A DNA stretch of 64,000 bases, from assembly GCF_006539185.1 (NCBI RefSeq), contig NZ_BJMN01000044.1, positions 1 to 64,000 on the forward strand, given 5' to 3'. How positions within the stretch are numbered: position 1 is the stretch's first letter; every line of letters begins with the position of its first letter. Both the position numbers and the translations under genes were made by a program. Source of the stretch: Streptomyces gardneri. Lineage in GTDB: Bacteria > Actinomycetota > Actinomycetes > Streptomycetales > Streptomycetaceae. The notes beneath the pieces are model-generated. The model made no database searches. It was not told the DNA's origin and saw only the letters and a list, made by a program, of their open reading frames with translations. Of the stretch, positions 32,896-41,467 are shown in pieces.

Positions 32896-35652
32896 TCAGC
32901 TCTCGGGCTGAGCCGCCGCCGCCTTCTTCGTGGTGCGGCGACGCGGAGCCTTCGGGGCCTCCTCGACGGCCGGGGCGTCGACGGCCTCGGCCTCGGCGGC
33001 AGCGGCCTTCTTCGTCGTACGGCGACGCGTCGGCTTCTTCGGCTCCGAGGCGTCGGGCGCCTCGGCGACGACGGCCTTCTTCGTGGTGCGGCGACGCGGA
33101 GCCTTCGGGGCCTCCTCGGCGACCGGCTCGGCCACGGGGACCTCGACCGTCTCGGCGACGGCCTCGGTGGCCGCGGCCTTCTTGGTCGTACGGCGGGCAC
33201 GCGGCGCCTTGGCGGCCTTGGGGGCCTCCTCGACGACCGGCTCCGCGACCGGCTCGGCCACGGGGGCCGCGACGGCCTCGACGACGACGACCTCGGCCAC
33301 CGGGGCCTCGGCCGTGACCGGGGAACCGGCGGGCCTGCGGGCGGTGCGGCGGGCGCGCGGGGCCTTGGGGGCCTCCTCGACCACCGGGGCCGCGACGGCC
33401 TCGACGACGATCTCGCTCACCGGGGCCTCGGCCGTGACCGGGGAACCGGCGGGCCTGCGGGCGGTGCGGCGGGCGCGGGGAGCCTTGGGGGCCTCCTCGA
33501 CGGCCGGCTCGGCGACCGGCTCGACGATGGGGGCCTCGGCCACCGGCGCCTCGGCGGTCACCGGGGAACCGGTGGCCTTGCGGACCGCGCGGCGACGGCG
33601 CGGGGCGGGAACCTCGGCCGTGACCTCGGCGACGGCCTCGACGGTCTCGGTCACCGGAGCGGCGACGGTCTCGGTCACCGGAGCGGCGACGGTGACCGCC
33701 TCCGCGACGGCCTTCTTGGCCGTACGGCGACGCGGGGCCTTCTTCGGCTCCGCCGGGGCCTCCACGGGGGCCTCGACGACCGGGGCGGCGGGCGCCTCGA
33801 CGACCGAAGCGTTCCGCAGGGCGGCCGCGGCGGTCTCGACCGTCTGGAAGGAGACGGTGTCCTCGACCGGCCGCACACGCGGACGGCGACGGCGCGGGGC
33901 CGGCGGGGCCTCCTGGACCGCGGGGGCCTGGGCGACGGGCGCGGCCGTCACGGCCTCCGGGCGGGCGGCACGGGCACGGCGACGGGGAGCCTTCGGCTCC
34001 TCGGCGGCGGGGGCCGGAGCGGCCTGGACCACCGGAGCGGCCTCCACGACCGGAGCGGCCTGGGCCACAGGAGCGGCCTGCGTCACGGGAGCGGCCTGGG
34101 CGAGCTGCGCGATGCCGGGGCCGCCCGGACGGGTACGGCGACGGCGACGCGGGGTGCGCGGACCGGACTCGGCCGGGGCGTCCTCGGTCACCGGAGCGGC
34201 CGGAGCGGCGGACACGGCAGCGGCCGGAGCCGTCGACACCGGGGCGTCACCGAGGTCGCTGCCGCCACGGGTGCGACGGCGCTGACGCGGGGTCCGCGTA
34301 CGGGCCGGACGCTCCTCCGTCGTCTCGGGCTTGTCGGCCGCCTTCGGGCCGCGGCCACGGCGTCCGCCGGGCTCGCCCAGGTCCTCGAGCTCCTCCGCGC
34401 CCAGACCCGCACGGGTCCGCTCGGTGCGGGGCAGGATGCCCTTGGTGCCCGCCGGGATGTCCAGCTCCTCGTAGAGGTGCGGGGACGAGGAGTACGTCTC
34501 GACCGGGTCGTGGAAGTCCAGCTCCAGCGCCTTGTTGATGAGCTGCCAGCGCGGGATGTCGTCCCAGTCGACCAGCGTCACGGCCGTGCCCTTCGCACCG
34601 GCGCGGCCGGTGCGGCCCACGCGGTGGAGGAAGGTCTTCTCGTCCTCGGGCGACTGGTAGTTGATGACGTGGGTGACACCCTCGACGTCGATGCCTCGGG
34701 CGGCGACGTCGGTGCAGACGAGGACGTCCACCTTGCCGTTGCGGAAGGCGCGCAGCGCCTGCTCACGGGCGCCCTGGCCGAGGTCGCCGTGGACCGCGCC
34801 GGACGCGAAGCCGCGCCGCTCCAGCTGCTCGGCGATGTCGGCCGCCGTGCGCTTCGTACGGCAGAAGATCATCGCGAGCCCGCGGCCGTTGGCCTGCAGG
34901 ATGCGGGAGACCATCTCCGGCTTGTCCATGTTGTGCGCGCGGTAGACGTGCTGCTTGATGTTGGCGACGGTCGCGCCCTCACCGTCGGGCGACGTGGCGC
35001 GGATGTGCGTCGGCTGCGACATGTAGCGGCGGGCGAGGCCGATGACCGCGCCCGGCATGGTCGCCGAGAACAGCATGGTCTGACGCTTCGGCGGAAGCAT
35101 GTTCATGATCTTCTCGACGTCGGGCAGGAAGCCCAGGTCGAGCATCTCGTCGGCCTCGTCCAGGACGAGGACCTTGACGTGCGAGAGGTCGAGCTTGCGC
35201 TGGCCGGCCAGGTCGAGCAGACGGCCGGGGGTGCCGACGACGACGTCGACGCCCTTCTTCAGCGCCTCGACCTGCGGCTCGTACGCGCGGCCGCCGTAGA
35301 TGGCGAGCACGCGGACGTTGCGCACCTTGCCGGCGGTCAGGAGGTCGTTGGTGACCTGCTGGCACAGCTCGCGGGTGGGGACGACGACGAGCGCCTGCGG
35401 GGCGTCGGTCAGCTGCTCGGGCTTCGCCCGGCCGGCCTCGACGTCCGCGGGAACGGTCACGCGCTCCAGGATGGGGAGGCCGAAACCGAGGGTCTTGCCC
35501 GTGCCGGTCTTGGCCTGGCCGATGACGTCGGTGCCGGTGAGGGCGACCGGGAGGGTCATCTCCTGGATGGGGAAGGGGGTGACGATACCGACGGCCTCAA
35601 GGGCCTCGGCCGTCTCGGGAAGGATTCCGAGCTCTCGGAAAGTCGTAGTCAG
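32896..35652 (-). CDS. DEAD-box RNA helicase with very long repetitive C-terminal tail
   Basis: 918 residues if translation starts at CTG 35652. That start gives the complete Q motif (TTTFRELGILPETAEALEA then TPFPIQE), which a later ATG at 35559 would remove, and AGAGG lies 8 bases upstream. Helicase motifs are intact: AKTGTGKT (47-54), DEAD (165-168), SAT and HRVGRTGR. The tail (about 420-918) is Ala/Val/Pro/Glu-rich with repeated basic blocks (RRRTTKKA, RARRTARRPAG). It resembles a histone-H1-like RNA-binding tail. The tail DNA holds near-perfect repeats. The role is probably RNA remodelling or ribosome assembly, as in other RhlE/CsdA-type enzymes. Confidence 0.9.
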   Translation of the reverse strand: MTTTFRELGILPETAEALEAVGIVTPFPIQEMTLPVALTGTDVIGQAKTGTGKTLGFGLPILERVTVPADVEAGRAKPEQLTDAPQALVVVPTRELCQQVTNDLLTAGKVRNVRVLAIYGGRAYEPQVEALKKGVDVVVGTPGRLLDLAGQRKLDLSHVKVLVLDEADEMLDLGFLPDVEKIMNMLPPKRQTMLFSATMPGAVIGLARRYMSQPTHIRATSPDGEGATVANIKQHVYRAHNMDKPEMVSRILQANGRGLAMIFCRTKRTAADIAEQLERRGFASGAVHGDLGQGAREQALRAFRNGKVDVLVCTDVAARGIDVEGVTHVINYQSPEDEKTFLHRVGRTGRAGAKGTAVTLVDWDDIPRWQLINKALELDFHDPVETYSSSPHLYEELDIPAGTKGILPRTERTRAGLGAEELEDLGEPGGRRGRGPKAADKPETTEERPARTRTPRQRRRTRGGSDLGDAPVSTAPAAAVSAAPAAPVTEDAPAESGPRTPRRRRRTRPGGPGIAQLAQAAPVTQAAPVAQAAPVVEAAPVVQAAPAPAAEEPKAPRRRARAARPEAVTAAPVAQAPAVQEAPPAPRRRRPRVRPVEDTVSFQTVETAAAALRNASVVEAPAAPVVEAPVEAPAEPKKAPRRRTAKKAVAEAVTVAAPVTETVAAPVTETVEAVAEVTAEVPAPRRRRAVRKATGSPVTAEAPVAEAPIVEPVAEPAVEEAPKAPRARRTARRPAGSPVTAEAPVSEIVVEAVAAPVVEEAPKAPRARRTARRPAGSPVTAEAPVAEVVVVEAVAAPVAEPVAEPVVEEAPKAAKAPRARRTTKKAAATEAVAETVEVPVAEPVAEEAPKAPRRRTTKKAVVAEAPDASEPKKPTRRRTTKKAAAAEAEAVDAPAVEEAPKAPRRRTTKKAAAAQPES
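33301..33500. repeat. 120-base period direct repeat in the helicase tail
   Basis: Bases 33301-33380 and 33421-33500 match over about 80 bases with only a few changes; the first 57 are identical. Each unit codes for a 40-residue block containing RARRTARRPAGSPVTAEAP. Confidence 0.88.
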
Positions 35653-36046
35653 GGTGCTGCCTCTTCTGTGGACGCGGTACGAGGCGAACGATGGGGGTCG
35701 TACCGTGCCGGAACACTGGCTGCCGGATCGGGAAGATCACAGCCGGCCAGGTGGCACGGGACCACTGCCGTCGCTCGAGCGTCGTACCGCTGAGGTGACC
35801 CTTCCGCGGGTCCGCCGGAAGGGCTGTCGGGCCGGAGCCGATCGGGCCACCGACCGGGCATCCTCATTCATGAGTCGGCCCACCGTGTACGTCCGAACGT
35901 GCGAAAGCATGTCCGCATACTCAGCAGGCGCTTTATCACTGTACCCCGGAATCGCGCATGTGTGTTGGGAGAAAACGTGATGAGGGCACGGTCACACTGA
36001 CTGACCAGGGCCTTCCCGGCGGCGGGAGCGGGCTATTGTGCGCTCC
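35653..36046. promoter_or_regulatory. Long leader of the helicase gene and divergent promoter region
   Basis: 394 bases. Most is upstream of the helicase, consistent with a long structured mRNA leader as often seen for RNA helicases. The segment near 35920-35960 is AT-rich (TATCACTGTACC) and could hold its promoter. No coding frame stands out. Confidence 0.45.
36034..36039 (+). promoter_or_regulatory. -10 box for leaderless ferritin-like gene
   Basis: TATTGT lies 7 bases before the ATG at 36047, which puts the expected RNA start on the A of the start codon. No -35 box is clear. Confidence 0.5.
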
Positions 36047-36769
36047 ATGGAGACGCCTGACAACGCCACACCGACCGGGATCGCCGCCGAGGACTGGGCC
36101 ACGGCATCCGCCGAGCCGCAGTACCGCGCCGCCGTGATCGACCTCCTCGGCGCGCTGGCCTACGGAGAGCTGGCGGCCTTCGAGAGGCTCGCCGAGGACG
36201 CCAAGCTGGCGCCGACCCTCGCGGACAAGGCGGAGCTGGCGAAGATGGCCTCCGCCGAGTTCCACCACTTCGAGCAGCTGCGGGACCGCCTCGCCGCCGT
36301 GGACGTCGAGCCGACCACCGCGATGGAGCCCTTCGCCAAGGCGCTCGACGACTTCCACCGCCAGACCGCGCCGTCGGACTGGCTGGAGGGCCTCGTCAAG
36401 GCGTACGTCGGCGACTCGATCGCCAGCGACTTCTACCGGGAGGTCGCGGCCCGGCTCGACTCCGACACGCGCGGGCTCGTCCTGTCGGTGCTCGACGACA
36501 CCGGCCACGGCAACTTCGCCGTGGAGAAGGTCCGCGCGGCGATCGACGCCGACCCCCGCGTCGGCGGCCGGCTCGCGCTCTGGGCGCGCCGCCTGATGGG
36601 CGAGGCGCTCTCGCAGGCCCAGCGTGTGGTCGCCGAGCGCGACGCGCTGTCGACGATGCTGGTCGGCGGTGTCGCGGACGGCTTCGACCTCGCCGAGGTC
36701 GGCCGGATGTTCTCCCGGATCACCGAGGCCCACACCAAGCGCATGGCCGCGCTCGGCCTGGCCGCGTAA
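36047..36769 (+). CDS. Ferritin-like fold protein (MiaE-like)
   Basis: A 240-residue all-helical protein. ALAYGELAAFERLAEDA, MASAEFHHFEQLRDRL and VLDDTGHGNFAVEKV supply Glu/His residues in the spacing of a ferritin-like di-iron site, as in actinobacterial tRNA-hydroxylase (MiaE)-like proteins. Whether iron is bound is not certain, because the fourth-helix ligand is unclear. The ATG follows a -10 box by 7 bases with no ribosome binding site. It converges on a small membrane protein gene. Confidence 0.78.
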   Translation: METPDNATPTGIAAEDWATASAEPQYRAAVIDLLGALAYGELAAFERLAEDAKLAPTLADKAELAKMASAEFHHFEQLRDRLAAVDVEPTTAMEPFAKALDDFHRQTAPSDWLEGLVKAYVGDSIASDFYREVAARLDSDTRGLVLSVLDDTGHGNFAVEKVRAAIDADPRVGGRLALWARRLMGEALSQAQRVVAERDALSTMLVGGVADGFDLAEVGRMFSRITEAHTKRMAALGLAA

Positions 36770-36788
36770 GGCTTCTCGTCCGTCGTCG

Positions 36789-36809
36789 GGCGGCGCTGTT
36801 CACGCCGCC
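36789..36809. terminator. Short bidirectional terminator
   Basis: GGCGGCG and CGCCGCC arms with a 7-base loop. The loop holds the stop codon of the gene on the minus strand. It lies between convergent genes. Confidence 0.45.
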
Positions 36810-37069
36810 GCTGATCGTCGCAGCCTGCGCGAGGCCGGGCGGATCAGCAGCGAGAGCAGCACCGCCGCGACCGCCACCGCACCGATGAGGGTGGCGAGGA
36901 AGTGGCCGGGGCCCAGCGCCCCGTGGGTCACGAGCGCACCGAAGACGCCGCCCAGCGCGCCGGTCATGAGGACGGTCCCCCGGGAGGGGAGGCGGTCGGC
37001 CAGCCGGTGCACGGCGGCCCAGGCCAGGGCGAAGCCGAGCAGAGCGGAACCGAGGGCTTCCAGGAACAC
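36800..37069 (-). CDS. Small integral membrane protein of 89 residues
   Basis: Three probable membrane helices: ALGSALLGFALAWAAVHRLA, TVLMTGALGGVFGALVTHGAL and HFLATLIGAVAVAAVLLSLL. The C-terminus is basic (RPASRRLRRSAAA). Glycine-rich helices resemble small GlsB/YeaQ-type stress membrane proteins, but the match is not strong. GTG 37069 is preceded by GAGGTGATCC, a strong site. Function unknown. Confidence 0.7.
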   Translation of the reverse strand: MFLEALGSALLGFALAWAAVHRLADRLPSRGTVLMTGALGGVFGALVTHGALGPGHFLATLIGAVAVAAVLLSLLIRPASRRLRRSAAA

Positions 37070-37193
37070 GGCGGATCACCTCGCGGGTGCTGCGGGGCGG
37101 GTGTTGCGGTCGTAGCCCTCCTACCCCCGGCGCCACGACGGCAATCCTCACCCACCCTCGTGACGTGGTCGTTCGGCCACGGCGAGGACACAC

Positions 37194-37232
37194 GAAAGGC
37201 CCGGTGGACCGTGACGGTCCACCGGGCCTTTC
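37194..37232. terminator. Terminator of the DUF3107 gene
   Basis: Perfect 17-base arms (GAAAGGCCCGGTGGACC and its complement) with a 5-base loop, 16 bases past the stop at 37248. Confidence 0.88.
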
Positions 37233-37247
37233 CCGTAGATCCGGGAC

Positions 37248-37475
37248 TCAGAGGGCGCCGAAGCCCACCCGACGCACGGCGGGCTCGCCGAGCTCCACGT
37301 ACGCGATCTTCTCGGACGGGATGAGGACCTTGCGGCCCTTCTCGTCCGAGAGGCTGAGCAGCTGCGCCTTGCCGGCCAGAGCGTCGGCCACCGCGCGCTC
37401 CACCTCCTCGGCGGACTGCCCGCTCTCCAGAACGATCTCCCGGGGTGCGTGCTGCACGCCGATCTTGACCTCCAC
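37248..37475 (-). CDS. DUF3107 small protein
   Basis: A 75-residue protein starting VEVKIGVQHAPREIVLESG and ending YVELGEPAVRRVGFGAL. It is an actinobacterial DUF3107 member, often called ATP-binding protein without proof. A mixed alpha/beta pattern with strand IGVQHA, helix SAEEVERAVADAL and strand KVLIPSEKIAYVELG suggests a small barrel. GTG 37475 follows GGAGGGAC. It lies near a TetR gene and a DEAD-box helicase, an arrangement also seen in mycobacteria. Confidence 0.85.
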   Translation of the reverse strand: MEVKIGVQHAPREIVLESGQSAEEVERAVADALAGKAQLLSLSDEKGRKVLIPSEKIAYVELGEPAVRRVGFGAL

Positions 37476-37605
37476 GGCTATGTCCCTCCGAACGGTCAGC
37501 GTTGCGCGACTTCCGCGCCGTACGCTGCACACATTAGCCCGGTGAGGGGACGCGTACGGCTCAGCGGCGGCACGCCAGGAGCGAACAGCCCGCGGGAATG
37601 CGCCG

Positions 37606-37662
37606 GGACCGCGACCAGGACCGGACCGGACCGCGACCACGACCGGACCGCGACCGGGACCG
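37606..37662. repeat. Short GGACCGCGACC repeat
   Basis: Three copies of GGACCGCGACC start at 37606, 37628 and 37645, embedded in GACCGG-rich sequence. It lies just past the TetR stop and upstream of the DUF3107 gene. Confidence 0.65.
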
Positions 37663-37683
37663 GCGCGAGGGCCGGGACGCGGC

Positions 37684-38343
37684 TCAGTGGCCCTCGGCGC
37701 TCAGCTGGCCCTCGACCGGGTGCAGCGGGAAGCCCGCGATGCCGCGCCAGGCGAGCGAGGTCAGCAGGCCCACGGCCTTCTCGCGGGGGATCTTCGACTC
37801 GCTGGACAGCCAGTAGCGGGCGACGACCTGGGAGACGCCGCCGAGCCCCACGGCGAGCAGCATCGACTCGTCCTTGGAGAGCCCGGTGTCCTCGGCGATG
37901 ACGTCGGAGATCGCCTCGGCGCACTGCAGGCTGACCCGGTCCACGCGCTCGCGCACGGCCGGCTCGTTCGTCAGATCGGACTCGAAGACCAGCCGGAAGG
38001 CGCCGCCCTCGTCCTCGACGTACGCGAAGTAGGCGTCCATCGTCGCCGCGACGCGGAGCTTGTTGTCCGTGGTGGAGGCCAGGGCCGTGCGCACCGACTG
38101 CAGGAGGGACTCGCAGTGCTGGTCGAGCAGGGCCAGGTAGAGCTCCAGCTTTCCGGGGAAGTGCTGGTAGAGCACCGGCTTGCTGACGCCCGCCCGCTCG
38201 GCGATGTCGTCCATCGCGGCCGAGTGGTACCCCTGGGCGACGAAGACCTCCTGGGCCGCGCCGAGCAGCTGGTTCCGTCGGGCACGTCGCGGCAGGCGCG
38301 TGCCCCGAGGGCGTGCTGCCTCTGTCTGCTCGATGGCGCTCAC
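37684..38343 (-). CDS. TetR-family transcriptional regulator
   Basis: 219 residues from GTG 38343. The helix-turn-helix is AAMDDIAERAGVSKPVLYQHF (about 43-63). The ligand domain begins near LALLDQHCESLL. GGGAGG lies just upstream of GTG 38343, whereas ATG 38367 has none. The target is not obvious. A GGGTTACCC palindrome near 38400-38409 in its upstream region could be an autoregulatory site. The regulator is typical of the TetR protein that neighbours the RNA helicase in actinobacteria. Confidence 0.85.
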   Translation of the reverse strand: MSAIEQTEAARPRGTRLPRRARRNQLLGAAQEVFVAQGYHSAAMDDIAERAGVSKPVLYQHFPGKLELYLALLDQHCESLLQSVRTALASTTDNKLRVAATMDAYFAYVEDEGGAFRLVFESDLTNEPAVRERVDRVSLQCAEAISDVIAEDTGLSKDESMLLAVGLGGVSQVVARYWLSSESKIPREKAVGLLTSLAWRGIAGFPLHPVEGQLSAEGH

Positions 38344-38489
38344 GCGGCCTCCCAAGAATCGATCCATGCGCGCTGTCGCGCCGCGCCGCCATCGTACTTT
38401 TGGGTAACCCGGCTGTGCGCGGTGCGAACGCAGAATTTCATGGACCGGACGCCCTGGTCGACAGTCGATTCAAGATTAAACCGAACAAA

Positions 38490-38705
38490 TCAGCGATAGT
38501 CGTCCTCGTCGAGCGCGACGACACGCGCCTGATCGGACGCATCGGCCTCGTTCGCCGACTCGTGCTCGATATGTGTGGGGTGCTCGTCCTCGCGCTGCTG
38601 CAGTTCGGTGTGCTGCTCGGCCGCGTCGGCCTCGGGGATTTCCTGGTCGAGCACGACGTCCTCTTCCTCGGCGAATGTGTCCGGCTCGGTCGGATCGACA
38701 GTCAT
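38490..38705 (-). CDS. Small acidic protein of 71 residues
   Basis: MTVDPTEPDTFAEEEDVVLD at the start, and about one third of the residues are Asp or Glu. There are no cysteines and it is probably disordered. I recall similar short acidic proteins of unknown function in Streptomyces. ATG 38705 follows AAGGAACC. The end is ARVVALDEDDYR. Codon use is lower in GC at third positions than for most neighbours. Confidence 0.65.
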   Translation of the reverse strand: MTVDPTEPDTFAEEEDVVLDQEIPEADAAEQHTELQQREDEHPTHIEHESANEADASDQARVVALDEDDYR

Positions 38706-38834
38706 GCGGTTCCTTCCGGCGCGCGGGGTCCGCGGTCCTCTCCGATGGCCCTCACTTCGAGCGTAGGAGCACACGCGCCCCGCCGCACACGCACTTGTGA
38801 CGGCACCCACACACGCCCTCGCGTGATCGTCTCG

Positions 38835-38840
38835 TAATAT
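38835..38840 (+). promoter_or_regulatory. -10 box for leaderless hydrolase gene
   Basis: TAATAT lies 7 bases before the ATG at 38848, with no ribosome binding site in between. No good -35 box is visible. Confidence 0.55.
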
Positions 38841-38847
38841 TGCGGCC

Positions 38848-39813
38848 ATGTCCTCGACCGAGCTGCCGGAAACCCGGACCGCCGCCGCACCGCAGGCGCC
38901 GCGGATCCGCCCCGTAAGGGTCGCCGACGGCGAGGAGCTCCGCTCCGTCGCCCTGCCCGGACTCACCCTCACCGTGCGGGCCCGCCCCGGCACCCGCGCC
39001 GGTCTGCCGCCCGCGCTGTACGTGCACGGCCTCGGCGGCTCCTCGCAGAACTGGTCGGCGCTCATGCCGCTGCTCGCGGACCTCGTCGACGGCGAGGCCG
39101 TCGACCTGCCCGGCTTCGGCGACTCCCCGCCGCCCGACGACGGCAACTACTCGGTCACCGGGCACGCCCGGGCCGTCATCCGGCTCCTGGACGCCGGCGG
39201 GCGCGGACCGGTCCACCTCTTCGGCAACTCGCTGGGCGGCGCCGTCGCCACCCGCGTCGCCGCCGTCCGGCCCGACCTGGTCCGCACCCTCACACTCATC
39301 TCGCCGGCCCTGCCCGAGCTGCGCGCCCAGCGCACCGCCTGGCCCACCGTGATGCTCGCGGTGCCCGGCGTCGCCTCGCTCTTCGCGAAGCTCTCCCGGG
39401 ACTGGACGCCCGAGCAGCGCGTCCGCGGCGTCCTCTCGCTCTGTTACGGGGACCCCGGCCGGGTCACCGACGAGGGCTTCCTGCACGCCGTCGAGGAGAT
39501 GGAGCGACGCCTGGAGCTCCCGTACTTCTGGGACGCCATGGCCCGCTCCTCGCGCGGCATCGTCGACGCCTATACGCTCGGCGGTCAGCACGGGCTGTGG
39601 CGGCAGGCCGAGCGCGTGCTCGCGCCGACGCTGCTCGTCTACGGCGCGCGCGACCAGCTCGTCTCGTACCGGATGGCCCGGAGGGCGGCCGCCGCCTTCC
39701 GCGGCTCGCGCCTGCTGACCCTGCCGGACGCGGGGCACGTGGCGATGATGGAGTACCCCGAGACGGTCGCCCAGGCCGCGCGGGAACTGATCGCCGAAGA
39801 CGGCGGGAGCTGA
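38848..39813 (+). CDS. Alpha/beta hydrolase
   Basis: A 321-residue enzyme. The HG motif is YVHGLGGSSQNW, the nucleophile elbow GNSLGG (Ser near 130), the acid YGARDQLV and the base DAGHVAMME. It fits a haloperoxidase/lipase-like branch; the substrate is unknown. The ATG is preceded by TAATAT and 7 bases, which fits leaderless translation. The DUF3152 gene follows 8 bases after the stop, so the two form an operon. Confidence 0.85.
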   Translation: MSSTELPETRTAAAPQAPRIRPVRVADGEELRSVALPGLTLTVRARPGTRAGLPPALYVHGLGGSSQNWSALMPLLADLVDGEAVDLPGFGDSPPPDDGNYSVTGHARAVIRLLDAGGRGPVHLFGNSLGGAVATRVAAVRPDLVRTLTLISPALPELRAQRTAWPTVMLAVPGVASLFAKLSRDWTPEQRVRGVLSLCYGDPGRVTDEGFLHAVEEMERRLELPYFWDAMARSSRGIVDAYTLGGQHGLWRQAERVLAPTLLVYGARDQLVSYRMARRAAAAFRGSRLLTLPDAGHVAMMEYPETVAQAARELIAEDGGS

Positions 39814-39821
39814 TCCGGGGC

Positions 39822-41366
39822 GTGGGACGACATAGTCGCAAGGGCCCCGCGCCCTCGGTGCCCGACACCGAGCAGCGCGCGGCGGCCGGACGGACGACGG
39901 GGGCGGCGCCGCAGAGCGCGGCCGGGCAGCCCCGGACGACAGCACCCGGGCAGACCGGGGCGGCACCCGGACAGGCATCGGGTCCGGGGCGCCGCCGCAG
40001 GGCGCCGGGCGAGGGTCAGGACGCCGGCGGTACGCCGGCGCACGGGACACCTCGGTACGGAGCGCCGTCACACGGGGCTCCGCAGTACGGGGCACCTCAA
40101 TACGGGCAGCAGCCGACGGGGCCGCAGTCGACCGGGCAGCAGTCGTCCGGGCCGCAGTTCTACGGCGGTCAGGGGTACGGCGGTCGGACCTCCAGTGGTC
40201 AGGGCTACGGCGGCGGGGTCTTCGACACCCCGGCGCACGGGACCCCCGGCACGCCCGCGTACGGCATCCCCGCCTACGGGACCACTCCCGTGCGGGGCGG
40301 GCATCCGCAGCACGACGAGGGCGCCGGGCCGCGGCCCGAGGGGTACGGCCACCGGCGCGGCTCGCACCGCGCCACCGCGCCCGGGCAGGACGCACCCCCG
40401 ACCGAACAGGCCGGTCCCCAGGGGCCGTTCATCCCCGGACCCCGGCGCGAGAACCCGACCGGAGTGGACGACGGCGCGGAGAACGGCGCAGGGACCCCGG
40501 TCGACGAGACCGCCGGCCGGACCTTCAAGGGCCGCACCCTGACCGGTATCGCGGCCGCTGCCGTGACCACCGTCCTCGCCGTCGTGGTCGCCGGACAGGT
40601 CGCCGACCGGGGAGCCGCGCCGAGCACCGCCCATGCCGCCGACGGACCGGCCGAGCGGGCCGCGGGCGACGACTCCGCCTCCCGCTCCGACGACCGGGTC
40701 ACCCCGACGCGCCCGGCGACCGCCGCACCCGCCGCGCCCTCCGCGTCCGCGTCGGCCCCGGCGCCGACGTACGAGCAGCTCATGACCCGCCAGTTCCCGA
40801 TCGATCCGAAGCTGACCGGCTCCGGGGAGTTCGAGGCCGTGCCGGGCTTCCAGAAGGCGCCGGGCAAGGGCCGCCTCGTCCGCTACCGGATCGACGTCGA
40901 GAAGGGGATCGGGCTCGACCCCGTGCTCTTCGCCTCGGCCGTGCACAAGACGCTCAACGACGAACGCAGCTGGGCCGGTCAGGGCGCGATGACCTTCGAG
41001 CGGATCTCCTCCGGAGAACCCCAGTTCGTCATCACGCTCGCGAGTCCCGGCACCACCGGGGAGTGGTGCCGGAAGTCCGGACTCGACACGACGGTCGACA
41101 ATGTCTCCTGTGATTCCGCCAGCACCGAGCGCGTGATGATCAACGCGTTCCGCTGGGCGCAGGGCTCGGAGACCTTCGGACCCAAGGCCATGTACGCCTA
41201 TCGCCAGATGCTCATCAACCACGAGGTCGGGCACCGGCTCGGGCACGGGCACGTGAGCTGCGGGACTCCCGGCGCGCTCGCCCCCGTGATGCAGCAGCAG
41301 ACGAAGTCGCTGCGGGTCGACGGAATCGCCTGTCGCCCCAACCCGTGGGTGTATCCCGGAAGTTGA
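39822..41366 (+). CDS. DUF3152 membrane-anchored metzincin-like protein
   Basis: A 514-residue protein. A long cytoplasmic part (1-235) is rich in Gly, Gln, Pro and Tyr with repeated QYGAP and GGQGYGG motifs. One membrane helix (about 240-262) follows, then a Ser/Ala/Pro linker and the DUF3152 domain. The domain ends with HEVGHRLGHGH (H467, E468, H471, H477), an exact metzincin zinc motif, and a Met (490) where a Met-turn is expected. It is probably an extracytoplasmic zinc protease. GTG 39822 is preceded by GGGAGC. Confidence 0.82.
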   Translation: MGRHSRKGPAPSVPDTEQRAAAGRTTGAAPQSAAGQPRTTAPGQTGAAPGQASGPGRRRRAPGEGQDAGGTPAHGTPRYGAPSHGAPQYGAPQYGQQPTGPQSTGQQSSGPQFYGGQGYGGRTSSGQGYGGGVFDTPAHGTPGTPAYGIPAYGTTPVRGGHPQHDEGAGPRPEGYGHRRGSHRATAPGQDAPPTEQAGPQGPFIPGPRRENPTGVDDGAENGAGTPVDETAGRTFKGRTLTGIAAAAVTTVLAVVVAGQVADRGAAPSTAHAADGPAERAAGDDSASRSDDRVTPTRPATAAPAAPSASASAPAPTYEQLMTRQFPIDPKLTGSGEFEAVPGFQKAPGKGRLVRYRIDVEKGIGLDPVLFASAVHKTLNDERSWAGQGAMTFERISSGEPQFVITLASPGTTGEWCRKSGLDTTVDNVSCDSASTERVMINAFRWAQGSETFGPKAMYAYRQMLINHEVGHRLGHGHVSCGTPGALAPVMQQQTKSLRVDGIACRPNPWVYPGS

Positions 41367-41398
41367 CGTTCCGTCCGATCCGGCGATGATCACATGGT

Positions 41399-41426
41399 GA
41401 GACGCGCGTCTCGGGAATTCCGGAAT
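41399..41426. promoter_or_regulatory. Two adjacent palindromes upstream of the leader-peptide promoter
   Basis: GAGACGCGCGTCTC (41399-41412) is a perfect 14-base palindrome. ATTCCGGAAT (41417-41426) is a perfect 10-base palindrome that ends 5 bases before the -35 box. Either could bind a regulator. Confidence 0.5.
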
Positions 41427-41431
41427 GCGCG

Positions 41432-41467
41432 TTGACATCGCTCGTGCGTTCGTTCATATTTCTCGGC
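41432..41467 (+). promoter_or_regulatory. Consensus promoter giving a leaderless leader-peptide mRNA
   Basis: TTGACA (41432-41437), exactly 17 bases, CATATT (41455-41460), then 7 bases to the ATG at 41468. The expected transcription start is the A of that ATG. There is no ribosome binding site. Confidence 0.8.

Noticed and set aside
31996..35793. A 1265-codon open frame on the plus strand opposite the helicase
   Set aside because: It mirrors the repeats of the helicase tail and has no motif.
38368..38489. A further small gene between the TetR gene and the acidic protein gene
   Set aside because: No frame with a ribosome site; the segment is a moderately AT-rich promoter-like region.
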